The notes below the pieces were generated by a model. It was not told where the DNA came from. It saw only the letters and a list, made by a program, of their open reading frames with translations, and ran no database searches. From the NCBI GenBank assembly GCA_026986935.1, contig JALSNP010000035.1:1-13346 (forward strand): 13,346 nucleotides of DNA. The letters are read 5' to 3'. Source of the DNA: Pyrodictiaceae archaeon. GTDB taxonomy: Archaea; Thermoproteota; Thermoprotei_A; Sulfolobales; Pyrodictiaceae. Both the position numbers and the translations under genes were made by a program. Shown piece after piece: positions 1 to 6,572 of the stretch (its first letter is position 1; each line of letters opens with the position of its first letter).

Positions 1-364
1 TAAAGAAGCAGAAGAAGAGTTCCTAAGCGCTATAAACTATGTGAGAAACCAGCGGAAACCTGCCGCTATAGTTGCTAGAGGAGCATGCATACTTGTGGCC
101 CTAGCCAACGCGCGGAGAAACGGTGTGAAACACCCCGTATATACTGTAGACCTCGACAAATGTACCGGATGTGGCCTCTGCTATAGGGCATTCAACTGCC
201 CTGCAATCTATCCTGGAAAGGATGGGAAAGCGAGAATTAACCCCTTACTGTGTACCGGATGCGGAGAGTGTGCGCAGATATGCCCGTTCGGCGCTTTCAA
301 GATAGTGGGGCCGTATGATGCGGAATGGTTCTCGCTTATGAGGAAAGCCAAGCCGATAGCTTGA
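1..364 (+). CDS. iorA: Indolepyruvate:ferredoxin oxidoreductase, alpha subunit (C-terminal part; 5' end outside window)
   Basis: This is the C-terminal ~120 residues of IorA. The frame is open from base 2, so the gene starts upstream of the window; the in-frame GTG at 41 is an internal valine, not a start. IorA with IorB oxidatively decarboxylates aryl-pyruvates (from Trp, Phe, Tyr) to aryl-acetyl-CoA and reduces ferredoxin in the cytoplasm. The visible part is the ferredoxin-like domain: CTGCGLCYRAFNCP (CX2CX2CX5CP) followed by CTGCGECAQICPFGAF (CX2CX2CX3CP), which should bind two [4Fe-4S] clusters. The first motif has the longer spacing before the last Cys. The TPP-binding domains lie outside the window. 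iorB follows after 23 bases, as expected for an iorAB operon. The assignment rests on the cluster motifs together with the iorB neighbour. Confidence 0.9.
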   Translation, partial: KEAEEEFLSAINYVRNQRKPAAIVARGACILVALANARRNGVKHPVYTVDLDKCTGCGLCYRAFNCPAIYPGKDGKARINPLLCTGCGECAQICPFGAFKIVGPYDAEWFSLMRKAKPIA

Positions 365-376
365 GTCCCCCTTAGG

Positions 377-384
377 GGTGAGGT
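377..384 (+). promoter_or_regulatory. Shine-Dalgarno sequence of iorB
   Basis: GGTGAGGT lies three bases before the iorB ATG at 388 and closely matches the anti-SD tail of archaeal 16S rRNA. It fixes the iorB start and indicates translation from an iorAB polycistronic mRNA. Confidence 0.75.
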
Positions 385-387
385 AAA

Positions 388-975
388 ATGCAGGACAAGA
401 TAGACGTGGTCCTCGTAGGAATCGGGGGCCAGGGGATAATTTCGCTGGCAAGAGTAATAGCCGACGCTGTAAACAGTAGTGGGCGAAACGTCATAGTATC
501 AGAAACCCACGGGCTAAGCCAGAGAGGAGGAAGTGTTATCGTGCATGTCCGCCTCGGAGATGTGGAGGCGCCACTAATAGCTGAAGGCGACGGAGATGTT
601 ATGATAGCGCTAGAACCTATAGAGGCTGCAAGATACGCCAGTTATTTGAGGCAGGGCTCAACAATTGTAATGAATGACGAGCTAATACCGCCGCCTCTGC
701 CCAACGTAAAAGTGCCCGATCTCGGGGAGATCGTTAACAGCCTAGAGACGGCTGGTCTTAAACCTGTGATAATACCTGCTGTAAAGCTGGCGGAGGAGGC
801 AGGCATCCCGCAGGGTGTTAACATGGTCCTCTTAGGTGCTAGTATAGGTCTGGGCTTGCTTGGAGACTATGTTAGTTTGGATGATGCTGAAGATGCTGTT
901 AGGAGAGTGCTGAGGAGCCCGGAAAGGAACATTATGGCGTTGCGCAAGGGTTTCTTTTACGTGAAAAATACTTAA
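388..975 (+). CDS. iorB: Indolepyruvate:ferredoxin oxidoreductase, beta subunit
   Basis: This 195-residue protein is the pyruvate/ketoisovalerate oxidoreductase gamma-type subunit that pairs with IorA. It opens with the family pattern DVVLVGIGGQGIISLARVIA (residues ~6-25, a glycine-rich GGQG loop). This is followed by SETHGLSQRGGSVIVHVRLG (residues ~38-57) and a D-V-M-I-A-L-E-P-I-E-A segment near residue 75, all characteristic of IorB. The length is normal for the family. The ATG at 388 has a strong SD just upstream. The gene ends one base before the stop of the convergent acyl-CoA synthetase gene. A T5 run at 984-988, inside that convergent gene, is the nearest candidate for a transcription stop. 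The reaction product, aryl-acetyl-CoA, is a potential substrate of the neighbouring synthetase. Confidence 0.95.
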   Translation: MQDKIDVVLVGIGGQGIISLARVIADAVNSSGRNVIVSETHGLSQRGGSVIVHVRLGDVEAPLIAEGDGDVMIALEPIEAARYASYLRQGSTIVMNDELIPPPLPNVKVPDLGEIVNSLETAGLKPVIIPAVKLAEEAGIPQGVNMVLLGASIGLGLLGDYVSLDDAEDAVRRVLRSPERNIMALRKGFFYVKNT

Positions 976-976
976 T

Positions 977-3058
977 TTAACCGTTTTTACATGTGTTTAT
1001 TCTAATATCGACAGCGTATGCGAGATCTCCTTGGACTATGACAGGATTTAAATCTATTTCAGCTATGTCATTATTATTAACAATAATATCTGATATTTTT
1101 ATTAGCATATCTATAACTGGTTCTCTACTGGCCAGAGTACCCCTATAACCACTCAGCATAGCGCCAATCTTAGTATCATCTATCATACTAGTCGCCTCGC
1201 ACATGTTGATCGGGGCAACGCGTATCGCAACGTCACGGTATAACTCAACGCTTATACCGCCTCCACCAAAAAGCACTATAGGGCCGAACACTGGATCTTT
1301 TCTTGCACCGATGAACACTTCAACACTTCCCGATACCTGCTCCATAAGCAAGACGCCAGTGAAACCATAGTAAGATCCGAGACGCTCCAGCTTGGAGAAG
1401 GCTGCTTTAAGCTTGTCTAGAGTATCGATACCAAGGATTACCCCTCCAATATCACTCTTATGTATAACGCCCGGGCTGAGTATCTTAGCGACCACAGGCT
1501 TGTTTAACCGCGAGAAGCACGATACAGCTTCATCTAGCGTCTCGGCCTTGCAATAGTTGGGCACGTTAATACCGGCTTTTCTAGCAGTATTGAGAGCCTC
1601 ATATTCATCCATTTTTATCGTGTCTTCGCACACCTTCCACTCATCTACCGGTTCCCACTCCTTCTTGCAGACGGGCTTGCCGGCAAGATATAGCGCTCGG
1701 GCTCCCGATACTCCCCTACTCGGTAGGGGGTAGCCTGGTAGGCCGAGGCTGTTTAGCTTGAGCCTGGCATAGTCCCCATCAGCACTACCACCTATTATAC
1801 TAATTATATTTTTATTATATTTTTTATAATAATTATATATAATTTTATATATTTCTTTTGAGAGAGTAGGCGGTTGCATCAGCGCTATAACAAAAAACAT
1901 ATCAGCAATATCGCCCTTCTCGCCTAGAACATCGAGAACCCTAGCATAGTCATCATCAGACGCATCCCCGGTCAAATCAATCGGATTACCAAGAGCAACA
2001 CGAGGAGGAAACATTTCTCTAAGCACCCTTTTCACGTCCTCAGGGATACTTGGAAGCTCGAGGCCAGCCTGGGATAACAGGTCGGACGATAACACTCCAG
2101 GCCCACCAGCGTTGGTTATTACAATAACACGGTTACCCCTCGCAGGCCCCAGCTTGGCGAGAGCATTGGCGGCATCGACAAACTCGTACACGTTATAAAC
2201 CTCCACAGCACCTGCCTGCCGGATAGCACTTGAAAACACCTGGTAGTCTCCTGCAAGTGCTGCGGTATGACTTTTAGCTGCTCTAGCTCCGGTTGAGGTT
2301 CTCCCCCCTTTAAGTATCACTGTGTGTATTCCATGTTTCTCCCGTGCCTCTAGAAGTTCTTTCATGAATAGCTGCCCTTTACCAGGTTTAACATCTTCAA
2401 GATACATCATTATAGTTTTAATATTTTTATCTTTAGAAAAATATGCTAGAACATCGATTTCGTCAACATCAGCCTTATTCCCGAAATTAATAGCTCTAGT
2501 AACACCGACATTCTCAGTAGCTATAAAATCCATGAACGTGCTGAGAAAAGCGCCACTCTGACTAACAACAGCGATAGGCCCCTTAGGAGGCCTTCTCATC
2601 CGATCTCTCGGCAGGAAAAAAGTGTCCACGCCAGACTCGGCATCATACACGCCGATACAATTAGGCCCTACAAGCCGCATACCATACTCTCTAACTATTG
2701 ATACGAGCTCTCTCTCAAGCTTAGCACCCTCAGGTCCTGCCTCGGCAAACCCGCCTGCAACGACGATTACCGCACGTACACCCTTACGCCCGGCCTCCTC
2801 GACAGCCTTTACAGCCCTCTCGGCTCTTATAGTAACCACTGCGAGATCGGGTGTCTCGGGCACGTCGAGTATTGAAGGGTAAGTTTTTAGACCCATAATC
2901 TCATCATATTTGGGGTTCACGGGATACACTCTACCCTTATAACTATATAAAAGATTCTCAATAATAACATTCCCTATACTCCTAGGTTTAGGGCTAGCAC
3001 CTATGACAGCAACACTCCGTGGCTTGAATATTGCATCAAGTCCTTCTCCCGGCCTCAA
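977..3058 (-). CDS. acd: ADP-forming acyl-CoA (acetate-CoA) synthetase, fused alpha-beta
   Basis: A 693-residue NDP-forming acyl-CoA synthetase. The family makes ATP from ADP, phosphate and an acyl-CoA, the main substrate-level ATP step of peptide-fermenting archaea. Domains in order: CoA-binding Rossmann domain (residues ~5-140, with SVAVIGAS and GPNCIG), first succinyl-CoA-ligase-like domain (~150-300), second such domain (~305-460), and an ATP-grasp domain (~470-690) with ending AEIDLNPVIV. The likely phosphohistidine is His264 in AKSHTAALAG. The second conserved His, of the beta part, is His533 in VIHKSDIGGV. Pyrococcus-type enzymes split alpha and beta; here they are fused. The start is TTG at 3058, supported by GGAGGT (minus strand, 3067-3072) eight bases upstream. 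Residues 401-421 are encoded by a markedly AT-rich stretch. Substrate preference (acetyl versus aryl-acetyl or branched) cannot be read from the sequence. A protein-acetyltransferase role is less likely because no GNAT domain is present. Confidence 0.92.
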   Translation of the reverse strand: MRPGEGLDAIFKPRSVAVIGASPKPRSIGNVIIENLLYSYKGRVYPVNPKYDEIMGLKTYPSILDVPETPDLAVVTIRAERAVKAVEEAGRKGVRAVIVVAGGFAEAGPEGAKLERELVSIVREYGMRLVGPNCIGVYDAESGVDTFFLPRDRMRRPPKGPIAVVSQSGAFLSTFMDFIATENVGVTRAINFGNKADVDEIDVLAYFSKDKNIKTIMMYLEDVKPGKGQLFMKELLEAREKHGIHTVILKGGRTSTGARAAKSHTAALAGDYQVFSSAIRQAGAVEVYNVYEFVDAANALAKLGPARGNRVIVITNAGGPGVLSSDLLSQAGLELPSIPEDVKRVLREMFPPRVALGNPIDLTGDASDDDYARVLDVLGEKGDIADMFFVIALMQPPTLSKEIYKIIYNYYKKYNKNIISIIGGSADGDYARLKLNSLGLPGYPLPSRGVSGARALYLAGKPVCKKEWEPVDEWKVCEDTIKMDEYEALNTARKAGINVPNYCKAETLDEAVSCFSRLNKPVVAKILSPGVIHKSDIGGVILGIDTLDKLKAAFSKLERLGSYYGFTGVLLMEQVSGSVEVFIGARKDPVFGPIVLFGGGGISVELYRDVAIRVAPINMCEATSMIDDTKIGAMLSGYRGTLASREPVIDMLIKISDIIVNNNDIAEIDLNPVIVQGDLAYAVDIRINTCKNG

Positions 3059-3066
3059 GGGTCACA

Positions 3067-3072
3067 ACCTCC
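3067..3072 (-). promoter_or_regulatory. Shine-Dalgarno sequence deciding the TTG start of the ADP-forming synthetase
   Basis: GGAGGT on the minus strand sits eight bases before TTG 3058. A nearby GTG (3063-3065) is out of frame, so the TTG is the best start. Confidence 0.65.
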
Positions 3073-3123
3073 AATTCACATATGAGGATCGTCCTCCGGG
3101 AAATAGAAGTATATGGTCCACAA

Positions 3124-3135
3124 GAATAATTATTC
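3124..3135. promoter_or_regulatory. AT-rich palindrome in the divergent acd/asnS intergenic region
   Basis: The 166-bp gap between the divergent synthetase gene and asnS holds no convincing gene. Its most AT-rich feature is the 12-bp palindrome GAATAATTATTC. It could serve as a bidirectional TATA element, but its distance from both starts (66 and 90 bases) would imply long leaders, so this is weak. asnS itself has GGAGGT at 3207-3212, twelve bases before its GTG. Confidence 0.25.
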
Positions 3136-3224
3136 CTAGGCGAGGTAAGGAACTAGGAAACCGTACTACCATCCTAACTGTTATTGGCTCGAAGGCGGAC
3201 ATACGTGGAGGTGGGTAGAGGACA

Positions 3225-4526
3225 GTGAGCACTGAAAGGTATGTCTCGACTAGGGATGCTCTTAGGATGTCTGAGGGCTCAGAGGTACGGCTACGAGGTT
3301 GGGTCTATAGGTGGCGTGATTTAGGAAAACGCGTCTTCATCGTTCTACGAGACTCCGCAGGAATAATACAGGTTGTAGCTAAGCGAGGCTTCACGCCTGA
3401 AAACTATATCAGTGTTGCACGAGAGGCGGACGTGGAATCCAGCATTGTAGTTGAAGGTGTAATACATAGAGACCCGCGAGCCCCAGGCGGCGCAGAAGTC
3501 TGGGCTAGGAGGCTCGAAATAGTGGGCCCGTCAAGAGACTTTCCCATAAAGGGGGGCGAGAGTATCGAATATCTTCTAGATAAGAGGCATCTATGGATAA
3601 GAAGTAGAAGGCTTACAACACTCATGAAGCTCAGGCATAAACTATTCCAGTCCTACAGGGAATACTTTAACGGAAAAGGATACTATGAGGTAAGCCCTCC
3701 AATGCTAACCCAAGCCGCCGTCGAAGGCGGGGCAACACTTTTCAAAGTAGACTTCTTCGGAAAGCCAGCCTATCTAACACAAAGCGCGCAGTTCTATCTT
3801 GAAGCGCTAATTTTCAGTTTAGAGAAAGTGTGGACTCTCGCTCCAAGCTTTAGAGCAGAAAGGAGTAGGACGAGAAGACACTTGTATGAGTATTGGCATC
3901 TCGAAGTAGAGGCTGCATGGAGTAGAATGCGGGACATGATGAATCTAGCCGAGGAGCTTATATCCCACACTGTAAATTCCCTCCTAAACAATGCTTTAGA
4001 GGAGCTCGCACTTATAGGTAGGAGAACAGAAGAGCTAGAACCAGCCAGAAAACCGGGCTATCCCATAATAGAGTATGAGGAGGCAATAAGGATCCTGCAA
4101 AGGAAAGGCGTAAACATAAGATATGGAGACGATCTAGGAGCAGACGAGGAGCGTATCCTAACACAGGAATACGAGACACCATTCTTCATAATCTATTACC
4201 CGGCAGAGCTAAAATCATTCTACATGAAACCGAGACCAGAAAGGCCGGACCAGGTACTAGCCTTCGATATGCTTGCCCCTAACGTCGGCGAGATCATCGG
4301 GGGAAGCGAGAGAGAGGATAACTACGAGGCCCTTAAAAAGAGAATTATAGAGAGAGGCTACAATGTAGAGGAATATGAGTGGTACCTCGACCTCAGGAAA
4401 TATGGAAGCGTGCCCCACAGCGGGTTCGGTCTTGGTGTTGAGAGGCAGCTAATGTGGCTTGCAGGCTTAGACCATATCAGGGACGCTATTCCATTCCCCA
4501 GGTTTAGAGATAGGATTTACCCGTGA
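3225..4526 (+). CDS. asnS: Asparaginyl-tRNA synthetase (class IIb)
   Basis: This 433-residue class II enzyme charges tRNA-Asn with asparagine. Residues ~20-105 form the OB-fold anticodon-binding domain (VRLRGWVYRWRDLGKRVFIV). The catalytic core carries motif 2, FRAERSRTRRHLYEYWHLEV (209-228), and motif 3, GFGLGVERQLMWLAGLDHIR (400-419). EYWHLEVE after the motif 2 arginine and GEIIGGSERE favour AsnRS; archaeal AspRS usually has E-F at the corresponding place. The related archaeal AspRS is the main alternative. A TAG stop in frame at 3216-3218 makes GTG 3225 the first usable start, and GGAGGT lies upstream. It is transcribed divergently from the acyl-CoA synthetase gene and followed by a 170-bp gap with a long perfect palindrome. 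Direct charging implies this organism need not rely only on the tRNA-dependent amidotransferase route for Asn-tRNA. Confidence 0.93.
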   Translation: MSTERYVSTRDALRMSEGSEVRLRGWVYRWRDLGKRVFIVLRDSAGIIQVVAKRGFTPENYISVAREADVESSIVVEGVIHRDPRAPGGAEVWARRLEIVGPSRDFPIKGGESIEYLLDKRHLWIRSRRLTTLMKLRHKLFQSYREYFNGKGYYEVSPPMLTQAAVEGGATLFKVDFFGKPAYLTQSAQFYLEALIFSLEKVWTLAPSFRAERSRTRRHLYEYWHLEVEAAWSRMRDMMNLAEELISHTVNSLLNNALEELALIGRRTEELEPARKPGYPIIEYEEAIRILQRKGVNIRYGDDLGADEERILTQEYETPFFIIYYPAELKSFYMKPRPERPDQVLAFDMLAPNVGEIIGGSEREDNYEALKKRIIERGYNVEEYEWYLDLRKYGSVPHSGFGLGVERQLMWLAGLDHIRDAIPFPRFRDRIYP

Positions 4527-4558
4527 TCTGCTCGGGGATGAGGAGGAACCCGGATTGG

Positions 4559-4584
4559 AGGTCCTCCCCTATAGGGGAGGACCT
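4559..4584. repeat. Perfect 26-bp palindrome downstream of asnS
   Basis: The arms AGGTCCTCCCC and GGGGAGGACCT flank TATA, and the whole 26 bp is self-complementary. It starts 33 bases after the asnS stop and ends 112 bases before the ABC gene. As RNA it would form an 11-bp GC-rich hairpin with a four-base loop. It is not followed by a T tract, so it does not look like a usual archaeal terminator. It might be a processing or stability element at the asnS 3' end, or a dimeric protein-binding site upstream of the exporter. Confidence 0.8.
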
Positions 4585-4644
4585 GTGACAGTGGTTGGCG
4601 TCACCGACCATAATATATCGGTCTCAACAACGTATCGAGTACAG

Positions 4645-4656
4645 ATATATTTATTA
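4645..4656 (+). promoter_or_regulatory. Candidate promoter (TATA box) of the ABC exporter operon
   Basis: ATATATTTATTA is a good archaeal TATA-type sequence. A start about 25 bases downstream falls near 4677, giving a short leader of about 20 bases before the TTG at 4697. A second TATA-like sequence, TAATATAT (4611-4618), lies inside an imperfect inverted repeat, ACCGA (4603-4607) and TCGGT (4618-4622). Confidence 0.5.
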
Positions 4657-4696
4657 GGCTTCCCATCCACACTCGAATAGACGGGTAGAGCTGGAA

Positions 4697-5704
4697 TTGC
4701 AGGCAGACCCAGCGAGACCCGATTGTGCAATAGAAACTATAAACCTAGTTAAAATTTACAAGGGAGGAGTAAAGGCCCTACAGGGGGTCTCATTCTGCGC
4801 TAAAAAAGGAGAGATCTACGGCCTACTAGGCCCTAACGGTGCGGGAAAGACGACCACAGTAAAAATCCTATCCACACTCATAAAGCCTACAAGCGGGGTT
4901 GCAAGAATTCTTGGCCATGACGTGGTCCAGGAGAGCGGTACTGTTAGAAGACTAATAGGCGTCGTCCCCCAGGATCTCACAAGCGATGACGAGATGACAG
5001 GTTTCGAAAACGTCTACATCCATGCGAGACTGTACGGGCTCAGCAGGAGAGAGGCAGAGGAGAAGGCCTGGGAGGTTCTCGAGTTCATGGGACTAACAGA
5101 GGCCGCCAAACGCAAGACAATAACCTATAGTGGGGGGATGAGGAAGCGTCTGGAGATCGCGATGAGCCTAGTACACGATCCTCAAGTGTTGTTCTTAGAC
5201 GAGCCGACTCTAGGTCTCGACGTGCAGAGCAGAAGACACCTCTGGGACCTTATCTTGTCACTTAAAAAACAGGGAAAGACTATTCTCCTAACAACACACT
5301 ATATGGAGGAGGCCGACTATCTAAGCGATAGAGTAGGAATAATAGACATGGGCCGTATTGTAGCTGAGGGAACACCGGAGGAATTGAAAAGGAGGCTGGG
5401 CGGCGATAGGATACATATTAGGCCGGTCGACCCGGCCCAGGCACCGGTTATTGGCAAGACATTAGAGAGCGCTGGGTTTACTGTTGTATTAGAAAACGGC
5501 GAAGTAATAGTTAAGGTTCCGAAAGCCGAGGAAGCATTGCTCTCAATCGCCCGTGTTATCGAGAAGTTCAATATCGCTGATATCCGCATTTCGAAGCCTA
5601 ACCTCGAGGAGGTTTTCCTCGAGCTCACCGGTAGAAGGTTGAGAGACGAGGAATCGCTCGACCCGTTCAAGTATAGAATAATGTCGAGGAGGGTGAGGAA
5701 GTGA
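4697..5704 (+). CDS. ABC transporter ATP-binding protein, DrrA/CcmA type
   Basis: A 335-residue ATPase subunit of an ABC-2 exporter. It has Walker A GPNGAGKT (45-52), Q-loop Gln92, signature YSGGM (144-148), Walker B LFLDEP (165-170), D-loop GLD (173-175) and H-loop His201. After the nucleotide-binding domain comes a C-terminal extension of ~100 residues with PNLEEVFLELTGR, typical of the DrrA drug-resistance group and its DUF4162-like tail. It should power the membrane partner encoded immediately downstream, whose start overlaps its stop. The substrate is unknown; homologues move antibiotics, lipids or polysaccharides. The start is TTG 4697, about 20 bases after the predicted transcription start, and no better in-frame codon lies upstream. 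No regulator gene is adjacent. Confidence 0.93.
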   Translation: MQADPARPDCAIETINLVKIYKGGVKALQGVSFCAKKGEIYGLLGPNGAGKTTTVKILSTLIKPTSGVARILGHDVVQESGTVRRLIGVVPQDLTSDDEMTGFENVYIHARLYGLSRREAEEKAWEVLEFMGLTEAAKRKTITYSGGMRKRLEIAMSLVHDPQVLFLDEPTLGLDVQSRRHLWDLILSLKKQGKTILLTTHYMEEADYLSDRVGIIDMGRIVAEGTPEELKRRLGGDRIHIRPVDPAQAPVIGKTLESAGFTVVLENGEVIVKVPKAEEALLSIARVIEKFNIADIRISKPNLEEVFLELTGRRLRDEESLDPFKYRIMSRRVRK

Positions 5705-6555
5705 TGAGCGCGACCCTCGTTATTCTCATAAGGGAGATCAAAAAGTGGATAAATCGTAGGGCAGTGCTTGTTATGAGCCTTGTAACACCCATAATATGGA
5801 TAGCGTTTTTCGGTAAAAGCTTCAATCTCCAAAGCCTTATAGCATCGCCAAGCAGCGCTCCCTTGGTAGGCGTTAACCCGCAGCTTGTCCAAGCCCTGAG
5901 GGAAGCTATGGAGGCCCGCCTGAAAGAGCTTTTCGGGACTACGGACTATTTCACATTCATGTCTACAGGGATGCTAGTGGCGTTCTCACTGTTCCAGGGC
6001 ATGTTTGCCGGTGTGAGCATAATATTCGATAAGAGGCTAGGATATATGGACAGGCTTCTAACATCACCCGTCCCAAGGATTAGCATATGGCTCGGCAAAG
6101 TCCTAGCCGTTCCGGTTAGAGTCACAGTCTTATCGATTATATTGTTTGTAACGGCGCTAGCACTAGGTTTACAGTTGAAACCTGGTATAAGCGTTCTAGA
6201 CTTGTTTTATTCATGGATAATAATTATTGTAATAAGCATAGGCATGGCAAGCCTTTACGCGATGATAAGCTTCTACGCTTCGAACCAGGAAGTAGTATTC
6301 TCCCTTAGCAACCTCCTAAATCTACCCCTCATGTTCACTAGTAGCGTCATGTTTCCTGTAAAGCAGATGCCACACTGGCTCCAGGAAATAGCTAAGATAA
6401 ACCCGGTAACGTATGCCGCCGATCTTGTTAGACACTATCTTATAGGTTATAGTATAGCAAACTATTGGGAGGAGGTGGGATACCTAGTAGTACTGAGCAG
6501 TATTATAACAGTGTTGAGCGCGTGGCTCAGTGTGAGATGGATGGAAAAAAGATAA
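5701..6555 (+). CDS. ABC-2 type transporter permease, DrrB type
   Basis: A 284-residue membrane subunit that forms the exporter channel with the preceding ATPase. About six membrane segments are visible: residues ~20-37, ~85-107, ~132-155, ~166-190, ~200-216 and ~259-276. Between the last two lies the ABC-2 family sequence running from FTSSVMFPVKQMPHWLQEIA into INPVTYAADLVR. The amino end up to residue ~18 is basic and cytoplasmic. The first codon is either GTG 5701 or ATG 5704, which are consecutive and in frame. Both overlap the stop of the ATPase gene (GTGATG), indicating translational coupling, and a GGTGAGG lies just upstream. The gene converges on the thiolase gene with only 17 bases between. 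Confidence 0.92.
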   Translation: MMSATLVILIREIKKWINRRAVLVMSLVTPIIWIAFFGKSFNLQSLIASPSSAPLVGVNPQLVQALREAMEARLKELFGTTDYFTFMSTGMLVAFSLFQGMFAGVSIIFDKRLGYMDRLLTSPVPRISIWLGKVLAVPVRVTVLSIILFVTALALGLQLKPGISVLDLFYSWIIIIVISIGMASLYAMISFYASNQEVVFSLSNLLNLPLMFTSSVMFPVKQMPHWLQEIAKINPVTYAADLVRHYLIGYSIANYWEEVGYLVVLSSIITVLSAWLSVRWMEKR

Positions 6556-6560
6556 AAAAT
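6544..6560 (-). terminator. Candidate U-rich terminator of the thiolase gene
   Basis: Read on the minus strand, two T6 runs (complements of A6 at 6554-6559 and 6545-6550) follow the thiolase stop by 13 and 22 bases. Archaeal transcription typically ends at such T-rich tracts. They lie inside the last codons of the convergent permease gene. Confidence 0.5.
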
Positions 6561-6572
6561 AATATATTTATA

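Noticed and set aside
3003..3218. Plus-strand open frame of 71 codons running from inside the synthetase gene into the intergenic region
   Set aside because: More than a quarter of it is antisense to the synthetase start, the protein is low in structure and unlike any family I know, and the divergent promoters must lie here.
5603..5623. Inverted repeat CTCGAGGA-GGTTT-TCCTCGAG
   Set aside because: It lies within conserved ABC coding sequence (NLEEVFLEL). The codons explain it through repeated Leu-Glu-Glu/Phe-Leu-Glu-Leu, so no separate function is needed.
5317..5892. Minus-strand open frame of 191 codons opposite the ABC ATPase/permease junction
   Set aside because: It is antisense to two well-supported coding genes, has a serine/leucine-rich composition typical of shadow frames, and has no ribosome binding site of note.
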